A stretch of DNA of 8,303 nt from an uncultured Lachnospiraceae bacterium (GCA_910588885.1 CAJUSQ010000126.1:1-8303), one strand, 5' to 3'. Counted from the first letter of the stretch, positions 1-6,635 are shown. The notes: generated from the letters alone by a model not told the origin. Numbers and translations: made by a program.

Positions 1-52
1 GAGCACTTGACTTTTAATCAAGTTGTCCGGGGTTCGAATCCCCGATGTCTCA
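1..52 (+). tRNA. tRNA-Lys(UUU), 5' end cut off by the window
   Basis: The anticodon stem CTTGA/TCAAG closes the 7-nt loop CTTTTAA, giving anticodon TTT (Lys). A perfect T-arm follows (CGGGG, loop TTCGAAT, CCCCG), then acceptor strand ATGTCTC and discriminator A at 52. CCA is not encoded. The 5' acceptor strand and most of the D-arm lie before the window. tRNA genes are common integration targets for tyrosine recombinases, and a recombinase gene ends about 190 bp downstream, so this tRNA probably marks the insertion locus. Confidence 0.93.
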
Positions 53-70
53 TTCAAACTTGAAAAAAGT

Positions 71-106
71 TATATTATGAGGATTCTCTAATATATCTTT
101 TTTTTT
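71..106 (+). terminator. Intrinsic terminator of the tRNA-Lys transcript
   Basis: Stem TATATTATGAG / CTCTAATATA pairs over 10 bp with one bulged T and a GATT loop, followed by a run of nine T residues (98-106). It lies just downstream of the tRNA on the same strand. Its placement suggests that the region up to about 110 is host sequence. Confidence 0.75.
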
Positions 107-121
107 GCGCTTTTTTCCGGA

Positions 122-203
122 AAATGTAACTCATATTTCATTCAGGATCTGGTAGATCCACACTGCGGCACATGATATCCGGAGCAAAATTGAACTACAA
201 AAA
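122..203. repeat. Imperfect palindrome, copy A (82 nt)
   Basis: The left arm AAATGTAACTCATATTT (122-138) pairs imperfectly with the right arm AAAATTGAACTACAAAAA (186-203). The same arms recur at 1134-1214 and 4245-4323. A local hairpin, GGATC TGGTA GATCC, sits inside. The copy lies between the tRNA terminator and the terminator of the recombinase gene, where an attachment site would be expected. The core CATTCAGG next to the left arm resembles the CATTCT next to the arm of copy C on the opposite strand. Function is unknown. Confidence 0.75.
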
Positions 204-213
204 TAACTTTACG

Positions 214-238
214 AAAAAAACGGGAGCAAAGGCCCCCG
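214..238 (-). terminator. Intrinsic terminator of the integrase (and rep) transcript
   Basis: Read on the minus strand, CGGGGGC pairs with GCTCCCG over 7 bp (one G-T wobble) around a CTTT loop, followed by TTTTTTT. It begins 6 nt after the integrase stop codon. It insulates the prophage from the convergent tRNA-Lys transcription unit. Confidence 0.88.
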
Positions 239-244
239 CTTGAT

Positions 245-1120
245 TCAATATCCTTTCTGAAAGAAAATCGCATCCAGTTTATAAATATCTGCACCCATAA
301 GCTGAAATTGGCTTGCCAGATGAAGATAATTTCTAGTAACATTATAATCCGTATGTCCCATAAGAATTCTTAGATACTCTAAATTTCCCCCGCCTATCAT
401 GTATGAAGTTGCAAACGTATGCCGGAGCAAGTGCGGATAGACACGTTCCACACCGGAAGATGTTTTAAGATGCCGAAATAACTGGTTTATCGTATGTTCT
501 GTAATCCGTCCGCCATGATAATGTTCAAATGTCTCATATCCAAAATCATGGTATGCCATTAGATGATCTACCAGCCGCTTAGGAACCGGGACGATCCGGT
601 ACTTGTTCCCCTTACCTAATACACTCATAATCCCTTTTTCCGGAATCAAATTCTCCCGGGAATAAGATACCACTTCATTCCGGCGCAGCCCCATATCCAG
701 CATAAGATGAAAGATACAGTAATTCCGTAATCCCAGCTTTGAAGACAAATCAAACTTTGTATCAATACAGGCAGCTTCATCCTGATAGATCGGGATAACA
801 TTTGCTTTATCTGATTTTAAAAAGTGCATCCCGGGAGCAAGGTTTGTTTCCAAATATCGATGCTGGTACAACCAGCCGCAGAAAACCCGTACCGCCCGTA
901 AATAAGTATTTACGGATACATTCTTACAGGACGTCTGCCGGAGCTTGCCAATGTAACGGTCTATTTCCTTCCGGCTTAAACAGCCTGCCGGGAAAGTCTG
1001 GTAATCCCCCAGCGATATCAAAAACCGCATAATATTCCCGGCATAGTAACTTACGGTATCGTCCGTACAGTATAAAGACTTCTCATGAATAAAATCTAAG
1101 TATGCGCTATATATCGTCAT
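245..1120 (-). CDS. Tyrosine recombinase / phage integrase, Xer-like
   Basis: This 291-aa protein should catalyse site-specific strand exchange for prophage integration and excision. The N-terminal part (about residues 1-100) is a SAM-like core-binding domain. The C-terminal catalytic domain carries all expected active-site residues: Arg146 in GLRRNEV, Lys170 in GKGNKYR, His230 and Arg233 in HLLRHT, His256 in MGHTD, and the nucleophile Tyr265 in NYLHL, nine residues after His256 as in XerD. Length is close to XerC/XerD (about 300 aa); there is no N-terminal arm-binding domain as in lambda Int. I chose the ATG at 1120 because TAGGAGG lies 6 nt upstream; the open frame extends further, but through palindrome B. 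It is the last gene of the leftward operon, downstream of rep, and ends at a strong terminator next to tRNA-Lys. Host XerC/D-type chromosome resolution is unlikely in this context. Confidence 0.93.
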   Translation of the reverse strand: MTIYSAYLDFIHEKSLYCTDDTVSYYAGNIMRFLISLGDYQTFPAGCLSRKEIDRYIGKLRQTSCKNVSVNTYLRAVRVFCGWLYQHRYLETNLAPGMHFLKSDKANVIPIYQDEAACIDTKFDLSSKLGLRNYCIFHLMLDMGLRRNEVVSYSRENLIPEKGIMSVLGKGNKYRIVPVPKRLVDHLMAYHDFGYETFEHYHGGRITEHTINQLFRHLKTSSGVERVYPHLLRHTFATSYMIGGGNLEYLRILMGHTDYNVTRNYLHLASQFQLMGADIYKLDAIFFQKGY

Positions 1121-1133
1121 GCAGAACCTCCTA

Positions 1134-1214
1134 TTTTGTAATTCAATTTTTCCTCCGGAGCAGCCGGATCCAGCTCGGCCGCTCCTTGCTGCAGCATAAA
1201 TTTGAGTTACATTT
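1134..1214. repeat. Imperfect palindrome, copy B (81 nt)
   Basis: Outer arms TTTTGTAATTCAATTTTT (1134-1151) and AAATTTGAGTTACATTT (1198-1214) pair at about 13 of 14 positions in the core. An inner stem pairs GGAGC-A-GCCG with CGGC-C-GCTCC across one mismatch, so the whole copy can fold into one long hairpin. It occupies the gap between the rep stop codon (1221) and the integrase ribosome binding site (1127-1132). Compared arm by arm it is inverted relative to copy A, and its right-arm side (GCTGCAGCA on the minus strand) matches the left side of copy C. Confidence 0.85.
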
Positions 1215-1241
1215 GACAAATCAGGAGCCTTGTTGTATACT
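1213..1241 (+). promoter_or_regulatory. Candidate sigma-70/sigma-A promoter, antisense to rep
   Basis: A consensus -35 box TTGACA (1213-1218) is separated by exactly 17 bp from TATACT (1236-1241), a one-mismatch -10 box. The -35 box abuts the right arm of palindrome B, and transcription would run rightward, antisense to the 3' part of rep. No + strand gene follows. The match is strong but could be chance in a low-GC patch. Confidence 0.5.
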
Positions 1242-2816
1242 ATCCGGTATAGACAGAAGCTCCCCAGTATCCTTGTCAACGATTAGGAATCGAGCGGTTG
1301 ATTCTAATTTTTCTATGTTGGCCAGTTCACCTGCATTGAGCTGGCTGATTTTTTTATTTTTGAATCTCACCGCATCTTCAATATCATTATCGTTCAGGAT
1401 ACAAAGGGCTTCTGTGAAATCTATAATCGGACTATCGTCATTAATCCCCTTTTGATATAAACCTAATGTTACGGCAGCCTTTATACTCCGTTCTTTTAGC
1501 AACTGGCTGTTTAAGTTATGGCTGTACTGCCGGACAAGCTTTAAATGATCCGGGGTAACCAGCGTGTCCACCAGCCGCGTCCGCCGCAGGGCAACCCAGA
1601 ACCCACACATGTCCCTACGGCTCTTACGCTCTTCCCCGTCCGGCTTCACTAACCGGAAAACATCCCTTGTCAGGTAATCTATGATAATCTTCCGGTTATC
1701 CAGATAGTCATAAATCCTTTTACATTCCCCCTTTTTCGAATTGTCTTTCACTGGAAGCAGTCCATAGCTTTTGGTGTGCTTGCGCATCGTCTGGTATTCT
1801 ACATTCATAATCAGGTTTACCCTTGGCGTCAGACGGTCAGCCAGGGCCTTCACCAGATCCCGGGATGTCTTTTTTTCTTCCGAAAGGAGTTTCCGGCACT
1901 CCTCTAAGTAAACAGGTTCTTTCCCATGTTCCAGGTAAAACTGCAGGCGGGCATAATCCAGATACGCCCAGGAATGCTTTAAAAATGCTTCTTCATACAC
2001 GTATAAATCATAACGGTTGATTAACCCCTGGAAGAACCAGACTTTAAAAAACCATGGCTTGTAACCTTTTTCCACCACCTCCTTGGATTTTAGGTAAATG
2101 CGGATAAACACCTTGTCCGAACGTTTCCCCATGGAAATGTAATCAATCTCATGTCCCGTTTCCCCGGCCTTTTGCGTATGGAAAACCGCATCTTTGAAGC
2201 GGTCTACCCGCATTTTATAAAACTTATCCGGGGAAAAGAACTTTTCCGGGTTTGCCAGGTAGTTTGAATGCCAGCAATAGTCGACCCGGTTCTCCTGAAC
2301 AAAGTCAATGGAAAGATTGAAATAATCTGCGACGGCTTTTACCATGGCGTAAGATTTTTCAAAGGCTTTATGTACCCCGTACATCCAAAGCATATAGCTT
2401 CGTATTTGTACAACCCATTCACAAGTTACCGATTCATTTCCATCACTGCTCCCGGGAACGGATAGCGCAATGAACAGATCGAAATAGTCCGGGTATTCCA
2501 AGCAAATGTTGTAATAGCCAGCAAAGGAAAAAGGGCGGAGGTTTAAGGGCATATCCACACCGGGAAATTCCAAAGGTAAAAAACTCCCATATTCCGTTTG
2601 GATCCGCTCTAACCGCGGCTTGAAAAACCTACGCATTAATATGACTTCCAACGCTTCGGAAGAGGAACGGAAGTCATTGTGAAATTTAATACTGTAGTAA
2701 AACGTATCAATGTTATGTAGGAATTTCTTTTTCGAACAGTCAAACCAGAACGTGTTTTCTTCCGAAGTCATTTCCTGCATGACCTGATACTCTTTTTCGT
2801 ACTTATTGTCTATCAT
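1221..2816 (-). CDS. Rolling-circle replication initiator, Rep_trans type (pII-like)
   Basis: This 531-aa protein probably nicks the phage origin and drives rolling-circle synthesis of the ssDNA genome. The central region has blocks typical of the Rep_trans family (pT181-type plasmid Reps and RstA-like inovirus initiators): RVDYCWHSNY at 177-186, YISMGKRSDKVFIRIYLK at 226-243 (family pattern Y-G-S-R-x-S-x-x-x-x-R-I-Y-x-K) and RYDLYVYE at 268-275. The catalytic Tyr cannot be fixed by eye. Residues 330-531 form a charged C-terminal extension without a recognised motif. I chose the ATG at 2816 because GGAGG lies 6 nt upstream; an ATG 18 bp further upstream overlaps this ribosome binding site and is less likely. 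The gene lies between a hairpin-rich intergenic region, the candidate origin, and palindrome B, whose arm begins 6 nt after the stop codon. It is long for the family (usually about 300-400 aa). Confidence 0.8.
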   Translation of the reverse strand: MIDNKYEKEYQVMQEMTSEENTFWFDCSKKKFLHNIDTFYYSIKFHNDFRSSSEALEVILMRRFFKPRLERIQTEYGSFLPLEFPGVDMPLNLRPFSFAGYYNICLEYPDYFDLFIALSVPGSSDGNESVTCEWVVQIRSYMLWMYGVHKAFEKSYAMVKAVADYFNLSIDFVQENRVDYCWHSNYLANPEKFFSPDKFYKMRVDRFKDAVFHTQKAGETGHEIDYISMGKRSDKVFIRIYLKSKEVVEKGYKPWFFKVWFFQGLINRYDLYVYEEAFLKHSWAYLDYARLQFYLEHGKEPVYLEECRKLLSEEKKTSRDLVKALADRLTPRVNLIMNVEYQTMRKHTKSYGLLPVKDNSKKGECKRIYDYLDNRKIIIDYLTRDVFRLVKPDGEERKSRRDMCGFWVALRRTRLVDTLVTPDHLKLVRQYSHNLNSQLLKERSIKAAVTLGLYQKGINDDSPIIDFTEALCILNDNDIEDAVRFKNKKISQLNAGELANIEKLESTARFLIVDKDTGELLSIPDSIQQGS

Positions 2817-2845
2817 AAATCCTCCAAAAAACACTAGATTTTGTT

Positions 2846-3019
2846 AAATAAGGACGGGAAATAACGTCCTTAGAAATTTCCCGGGAATTAGGTTTCGGGA
2901 AACGTAAAAATACTACTCAAACCCGCTCTACGAGCGGTTTTAAGGCGTTTTTGCTTTGGTTTTTCAGACCACCTATTAGATGGCGGTGGTCGGCCATTCT
3001 TTTCCTGCAAATAAGGACG
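2846..3019. repeat. 11-bp direct repeat pair AAATAAGGACG
   Basis: Exact copies lie at 2846-2856 and 3009-3019, about 163 bp apart. The first overlaps the left arm of a 7-bp hairpin; the second sits in the loop of another hairpin. Iterated short sequences flanking an origin are typical of Rep or host-factor binding sites, but that role is inferred here. Confidence 0.6.
2967..2991 (-). promoter_or_regulatory. Hairpin with CTAATA loop, candidate Rep nick site
   Basis: A perfect 7-bp stem GACCACC/GGTGGTC encloses an 11-nt loop that reads GCCATCTAATA on the minus strand. pT181-family origins, served by Rep_trans initiators, are nicked in a hairpin around CTCTAATAG, so ATCTAATAGG here is a plausible counterpart. 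It lies about 150 bp upstream of rep. Recognition is by resemblance from memory only. Confidence 0.4.
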
Positions 3020-3045
3020 TTTTTTGCAAGGAAGCTCCATCGGAC

Positions 3046-4014
3046 TTAGGCCGGATGCTGCGCATCCGGGCCTTCGTCCTCTTCCGCTTCCTTGCTTCCA
3101 AACAGCAGGTCGAAAGCTTCCTGCTTCTTGTCCTTTTCATTTGCAAGGGCGGTCATTTTATCTACATGCTTTAAAGTGTCATAAAGCAGGTAAAGATGAT
3201 CATCCGCAACGTATTCCCGGATAAATTTGGCACGCTTCTTTTGGCCAGAGAAGGTAGCCTCATAATCGTCCTTATCAAAATAATAATTCCGGAAAAGACG
3301 GTCAGCGCCCCAGATGTTCTTGCAGATTACCGTATAATTCCCAATATCCCGGATCTTCTTCGGGATGCGCTCATAGATCTGGGAGGAACATAAAAACTGC
3401 ACCCGGAATTTCCGGTTAAAGGAAAGGAGGGCCAGAAGCTCCGCCGGGAACTTCCGCCAGTCCGAGGAATCAAAGGTAATATGGATTTCATCAATGGCAA
3501 TAATACAGGGGCGTTTCTGCTTCCGGGCGGCATCGGATACCTTTACAATATCTAACCAGTGTGAGATCCGGGCTTCTTCCCGCACATAGCCGAAATTTGT
3601 TGCGATCATAAGATCCGGGTTATCGGACCGGGCGCGTTCCATATGGGCTACCATGGAAAGGGTTTTGCCTTCCCCGGGAAGGCCGACAAACTGGTAAATC
3701 CCCCAGAATTTCCGGGGTTTCCCTTCCAGGTAATCAATCACGATCCAGCGGAGGAAGGACAGGCGGAGGGGAAGCCTTATATTTTTGAAAAACCAGAGCC
3801 TGCGGAATATTTTCATCCTGCGCCGCAGCTTTGGGGGCATTGCCTGCAGGTACCCGGGATAATTGTCCAGGTACCATTTTTTCCGGCTGTCCAAAGGAAG
3901 GATGGGGGAAAAGAAAGCTGCCTTCCGGTCATAAAAGGCCGGGAGGTTCTTCTGGCGGGCCTTCCTCTTTTTTAAGTCCTCCCGGGAGAGCGGTTTATGT
4001 ATTCCGGCTGTCAC
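3046..4014 (-). CDS. Zot/pI-like filamentous phage assembly ATPase
   Basis: This 322-aa P-loop ATPase should power extrusion of the filament. Walker A is GLPGEGKT at 111-118 and Walker B is CIIAIDEIH at 170-178. The following CSSQIYERIPKKIRDIGNY block (209-227) is the sensor-like region typical of the Zot family, in which similar FxxxTQ/SQ-x-x-x-IPxxIR stretches occur. Unlike Ff pI or CTX Zot, Walker A is preceded by about 110 basic residues, and I see no clear transmembrane helix and no C-terminal extracytoplasmic domain; the C-terminus is charged and soluble (KDKKQEAFDLLFG...). The start is GTG at 4014; an in-frame stop lies two codons before it and there is no strong ribosome binding site, so translation probably couples to the upstream membrane-protein gene, which overlaps it by 20 bp. 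The name Zot is historical; no toxin role is implied. Confidence 0.88.
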   Translation of the reverse strand: MTAGIHKPLSREDLKKRKARQKNLPAFYDRKAAFFSPILPLDSRKKWYLDNYPGYLQAMPPKLRRRMKIFRRLWFFKNIRLPLRLSFLRWIVIDYLEGKPRKFWGIYQFVGLPGEGKTLSMVAHMERARSDNPDLMIATNFGYVREEARISHWLDIVKVSDAARKQKRPCIIAIDEIHITFDSSDWRKFPAELLALLSFNRKFRVQFLCSSQIYERIPKKIRDIGNYTVICKNIWGADRLFRNYYFDKDDYEATFSGQKKRAKFIREYVADDHLYLLYDTLKHVDKMTALANEKDKKQEAFDLLFGSKEAEEDEGPDAQHPA

Positions 4015-4210
4015 GGATCAAACCGAAACCTTTTAAAATAAGGTCAAAGATAAATTTGGTAAAACGCAGGAAAACTTGCACAAAAAATGCCAGGATAAAA
4101 GGCACCCAAAATCCGCCATACGCAGAAAGAGATAAAAGAAATACCAGTAAAGAGACAAATATAGCATAAAAATAAAAAGAATAATCTTTTTCACGTCGAA
4201 AAAATTTCAT
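3995..4210 (-). CDS. Small two-helix membrane protein, partner of the assembly ATPase
   Basis: This 71-aa protein starts MKFFRREKDY and has two hydrophobic segments at about 12-31 and 34-56, with a basic N-terminus and a charged tail. AGGAGG (4218-4223) lies 7 nt upstream of the ATG at 4210, which fixes the start against a longer frame that reaches into palindrome C. Its 3' end overlaps the ATPase gene by 20 bp, implying coupled translation and probably a common complex. I do not recognise a family. It may supply the membrane anchor that the ATPase lacks, in the role of the transmembrane part of pI/pXI, or be another minor coat protein. Confidence 0.75.
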   Translation of the reverse strand: MKFFRREKDYSFYFYAIFVSLLVFLLSLSAYGGFWVPFILAFFVQVFLRFTKFIFDLILKGFGLIRDSRNT

Positions 4211-4244
4211 CAAACATCCTCCTCGTATCATAATTAAGTTGTTA

Positions 4245-4323
4245 TTGTAACTCATTTTTACGCTGCAGCAATTGGATCTACCTTTGGACCACCTGGCTGT
4301 AGAATGAAATTTGAATTACATTT
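4245..4323. repeat. Imperfect palindrome, copy C (79 nt)
   Basis: Arms TTGTAACTCATTTTT (4245-4259) and AAATTTGAATTACATTT (4307-4323) pair imperfectly. An inner stem pairs CTGCAGC with GCTGTAG over 7 bp with one wobble. The right arm ends inside the stop codon of the pVI-like gene (TTA at 4322-4324 on the + strand), and the left arm lies upstream of the next gene's ribosome binding site. The spacing between arms matches copies A and B, giving three units of 79-82 nt. Confidence 0.85.
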
Positions 4324-4582
4324 AAGGGATAATATCCATAACACGGCGGAAGACCCAGTTCCCACAAAACAAGGAAACCTTAAAGATGCGGATTGCAAGG
4401 TCAATAGAAATAATAAGGACAATGTCAGGAAGCGGGACAATAAAATTTGCATCCATGCAGAAATCCGAAATTGTCATGATTGCCGAAGTTATGTTTGCGA
4501 TAAAGCCGCTGCTTACCGCTATAGTAGGTAGGAACGTACGGGCAAGAGCAGTAATTATTTCAAGGAATTTTGCAATTATCAT
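4322..4582 (-). CDS. Hydrophobic minor coat protein, pVI-like by position
   Basis: This 86-aa protein is strongly hydrophobic, with helices at roughly 5-38 (possibly interrupted) and 48-73, and a basic C-terminal turn NWVFRRVMDIIP. It lies directly between the pIII-like gene and the ATPase cluster, the place of gene VI in Ff phages, whose product caps the filament together with pIII. The ribosome binding site GGGGGAG (4587-4593) overlaps the end of the pIII-like gene, and the ATG follows 4 nt later, so translation is probably coupled. The stop codon is formed within the edge of palindrome C. Function is inferred from size, hydrophobicity and order; I cannot match it to a named family with certainty. 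Confidence 0.7.
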   Translation of the reverse strand: MIIAKFLEIITALARTFLPTIAVSSGFIANITSAIMTISDFCMDANFIVPLPDIVLIISIDLAIRIFKVSLFCGNWVFRRVMDIIP

Positions 4583-4593
4583 ATGTCTCCCCC

Positions 4594-6549
4594 TTAGCCG
4601 ATATGGAACCGGACTTTGAAATGGTTAAACAGGGAATAACCAAAACCAACCCAGAGCATGACTCTTAAGATATTCCGTACCCAAACGAAATACTTCGCAT
4701 AATCGGCCCCGTCAAACAAGATGATGTAATCATCCGGATAAAAGCTTTTTAAAATAGCAGGCGTTTGTATTTTGATTTTGGGATAGTTATAACTATCTGG
4801 ATATCTGACCGCATCAATGGTATCGCGGATTTCTGAAAGGTCAGGAAGCTTCCCGGTTATGGTAGCGGCCAACTCTTCGGCTGCTTCATCCACCACAGGC
4901 TGGTCTATAGAAATTGCGATATCCAGCTCCCCCACTAAAGCCCTTGGGAGAGCTACCACCTGTTCTAAAATGCCTGCCAATACGCCTTTGGCTTCCAGCG
5001 CAATATCAAAAATATTAGGGATTACATTAACCCCATCCAAAATCCCGGCAAGGGGGCCTGACCAGGTATCCGGGATATCTATTGTCCCGGCACCAATCCC
5101 AGGAAGGGCCACAACGGTTTCCTTAATGCTTTCAAGCGTATCCCCCAGGGCTTCGATGCTTAGAATAATAGGCAGCGGCAAAGCTTCAAAAAAAGATTTT
5201 GTCACATCCCCGATATCAAAAACATTTGGGAAAGCGGTTGCAATGCTTCCGGCAATGGAATCCGGGATATCCTCAAGCAGGCCAACGGAATCCACCACCC
5301 CGGATAAAATACTGGATACTATGGAAAGCAGGTCTGGGAACCCGGTAATGGAATAAGTCTTGGATGCGGCATCCGATACAAATTCAAGGATGGAAGTAAC
5401 GGACAGATAGATCTTGCTAAGCCAGGAAGCATTGATGCCGGAAGCTTCTTCCGTTGCGTCTGTCACATCTTCGATTTCTTCCGAAAGGTCGCCGATCAGA
5501 TCCAGGATAGCTTCTTCTACGGCAAGGGTTGTTGTTTCCGAATCTTCAGTACCTAGTTCCCCTACGACATTATGCGCAGTCTTTGGTATGGCCGCCGTAT
5601 TCCCAATGGTGATGTTATCCGGTAATTCGAACCCTTTGTCCCCGGAGCCAATCATGAGGGCGTTGGCCGCGTTGGATGCAGCGGCTACGGCAGAAACGGA
5701 AATGTAACTGCCAGGGCCTTCTAGACTGTAAATGGGAATATGGCTGGGAATAGAATTAAAAAGGGCGTCGGATAAAGGGGGAAGAGTAAAATTTCTTGGA
5801 CCTTCATTCGCAATCCGTGAAAAAAATTCAGTAGAATATCCCCGGGCATAACGAAGCCGCCTCCAATACTGAGAACGCAAAGGCCCTTTTGATGCCCGTG
5901 AACAGATGGAATAGGTATTGCCATCAGTACAAAGATAATGCTCCCCAATGGAAGAAAAATCAAATATATCCGGAAGAAAATATACATCATAAACATCCAA
6001 ATAATTGGAATCAGAAATACGATAAATTAATACGCCAGGGTTACTAGCCCGTCCTAAAGAAACAGAATCAAGAGGAATATAATTTTCATGATAGGGAAGG
6101 GAAGTAAACAACGCAACAATCTGGTCTTCCCTGCTAAAAGTTATATTTTCTTTGCTTGACAGCTTATTTGCCGCCTTATAATACGTATCATGGAAATAGG
6201 CCCTTGCCGATAGATACCATTTCGCCATGGCATCGCTTGTCATGTTAAGCACATTGTCGATCGTATTTGCACCAGGCGCAGAGGAAAACTCCCCGGGGGA
6301 AACCAGATCCGCCTGTTCTGTTGCGGACAGGCTGTTGTAATAAGTTTCATATGCATTAAATGAATTTTCATAATCCTCCTTTGTCGTTAAGTAATAACCC
6401 TGGGATGCCATGAGGATTTCCCAGAGGTAAAGGGCAGCTTCTGAGATCCCAACCGCTTCCGTTTTGATTGGGGCATGGAAGGACGCTAAAAAGCAGACGG
6501 CAAGAAGGATACAAAGGATGCGCCTGCCATTATTTTTAAACTGTTTCAT
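4594..6549 (-). CDS. Secreted, membrane-anchored adsorption protein, pIII-like
   Basis: This 651-aa protein is probably the tip protein that binds the host and closes the filament. It begins with a classical signal peptide: basic MKQFKNNGRR, hydrophobic core ILCILLAVCFLASF, likely cleavage after TEA (residue 32). Near the C-terminus, a hydrophobic helix at about 621-640 is followed by a short basic tail (HFKVRFHIG), as in pIII. The N-terminal half (33-300) is rich in Tyr, Ser and Asp, with two Cys in LCTDGNTYSIC that could pair. Residues about 340-570 are Ile/Leu/Val-rich amphipathic stretches with degenerate modules (FPNVFDIGDV versus IPNIFDIALE; VALPGIGAG versus VALPRALVG). The start at 6549 has GGGGGTG upstream. 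It is longer than Ff pIII (about 420 aa). The gene follows the coat gene, separated by a hairpin. Confidence 0.8.
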   Translation of the reverse strand: MKQFKNNGRRILCILLAVCFLASFHAPIKTEAVGISEAALYLWEILMASQGYYLTTKEDYENSFNAYETYYNSLSATEQADLVSPGEFSSAPGANTIDNVLNMTSDAMAKWYLSARAYFHDTYYKAANKLSSKENITFSREDQIVALFTSLPYHENYIPLDSVSLGRASNPGVLIYRISDSNYLDVYDVYFLPDIFDFSSIGEHYLCTDGNTYSICSRASKGPLRSQYWRRLRYARGYSTEFFSRIANEGPRNFTLPPLSDALFNSIPSHIPIYSLEGPGSYISVSAVAAASNAANALMIGSGDKGFELPDNITIGNTAAIPKTAHNVVGELGTEDSETTTLAVEEAILDLIGDLSEEIEDVTDATEEASGINASWLSKIYLSVTSILEFVSDAASKTYSITGFPDLLSIVSSILSGVVDSVGLLEDIPDSIAGSIATAFPNVFDIGDVTKSFFEALPLPIILSIEALGDTLESIKETVVALPGIGAGTIDIPDTWSGPLAGILDGVNVIPNIFDIALEAKGVLAGILEQVVALPRALVGELDIAISIDQPVVDEAAEELAATITGKLPDLSEIRDTIDAVRYPDSYNYPKIKIQTPAILKSFYPDDYIILFDGADYAKYFVWVRNILRVMLWVGFGYSLFNHFKVRFHIG

Positions 6550-6592
6550 ACATTCACCCCCATTGGTAAAAAATAGGATTCACAGGTACAGC

Positions 6593-6616
6593 AAAGGGCG
6601 GGTTTCCCCGCCCTTT
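6593..6616 (-). terminator. Perfect 10-bp hairpin between coat and pIII-like genes
   Basis: AAAGGGCGGG (6593-6602) and CCCGCCCTTT (6607-6616) pair perfectly around a 4-nt loop. On the minus strand the stem ends in CCCTTTG, without a long T run, so termination would be partial. Ff phages have a terminator just after the major coat gene that lowers gene III expression; this hairpin sits 19 bp after the coat stop, in the same place. Confidence 0.75.
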
Positions 6617-6635
6617 CATTTGTCAAAAGACAGGC

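Larger units (their letters stand above)
2817..3045. other. Non-coding hairpin-rich region: candidate origin / packaging signal
   Basis: No gene is visible in this 229-bp gap between the ATPase stop and the rep start. It holds several inverted repeats: AAGGACG/CGTCCTT (2850-2871), TTTCCCG/CGGGAAA (2877-2902), CCGCTC/GAGCGG with flanking A/T pairs (2918-2940), GACCACC/GGTGGTC (2967-2991) and TTCCTGCAAA/TTTGCAAGGAA (3002-3033, one bulge). The 11-mer AAATAAGGACG occurs at 2846-2856 and 3009-3019. Filamentous phages carry origins and the packaging hairpin in one such intergenic region, so I infer that role here. It also holds the rep ribosome binding site, but I see no convincing promoter. Confidence 0.65.

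Noticed and set aside
3046..4014. Zot as an enterotoxin
   Set aside because: The family name comes from the C-terminal part of the Vibrio phage protein; here only the assembly ATPase core is seen, in a phage assembly context.
4224..4244. Promoter before the 71-aa membrane protein (TATGAT on the minus strand)
   Set aside because: No acceptable -35 box lies 16-18 bp upstream, and the transcript would begin almost at the ribosome binding site.
122..4323. Palindromes as integron attC sites with gene cassettes
   Set aside because: Size and post-stop placement are similar, but there are no GTTRRRY/RYYYAAC boxes at the ends, the recombinase lacks any visible integron-specific insertion, and the genes form a co-oriented phage operon rather than separate cassettes.
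4258..4582. Other small frames around palindrome C, on both strands
   Set aside because: They overlap the pVI-like gene or run through the palindrome and have no suitable ribosome binding site.
4817..5707. Long + strand open frames opposite the pIII-like gene
   Set aside because: They are Ser/Pro/Ala-rich mirrors of the minus-strand coding sequence, lack ribosome binding sites, and run against the whole operon.
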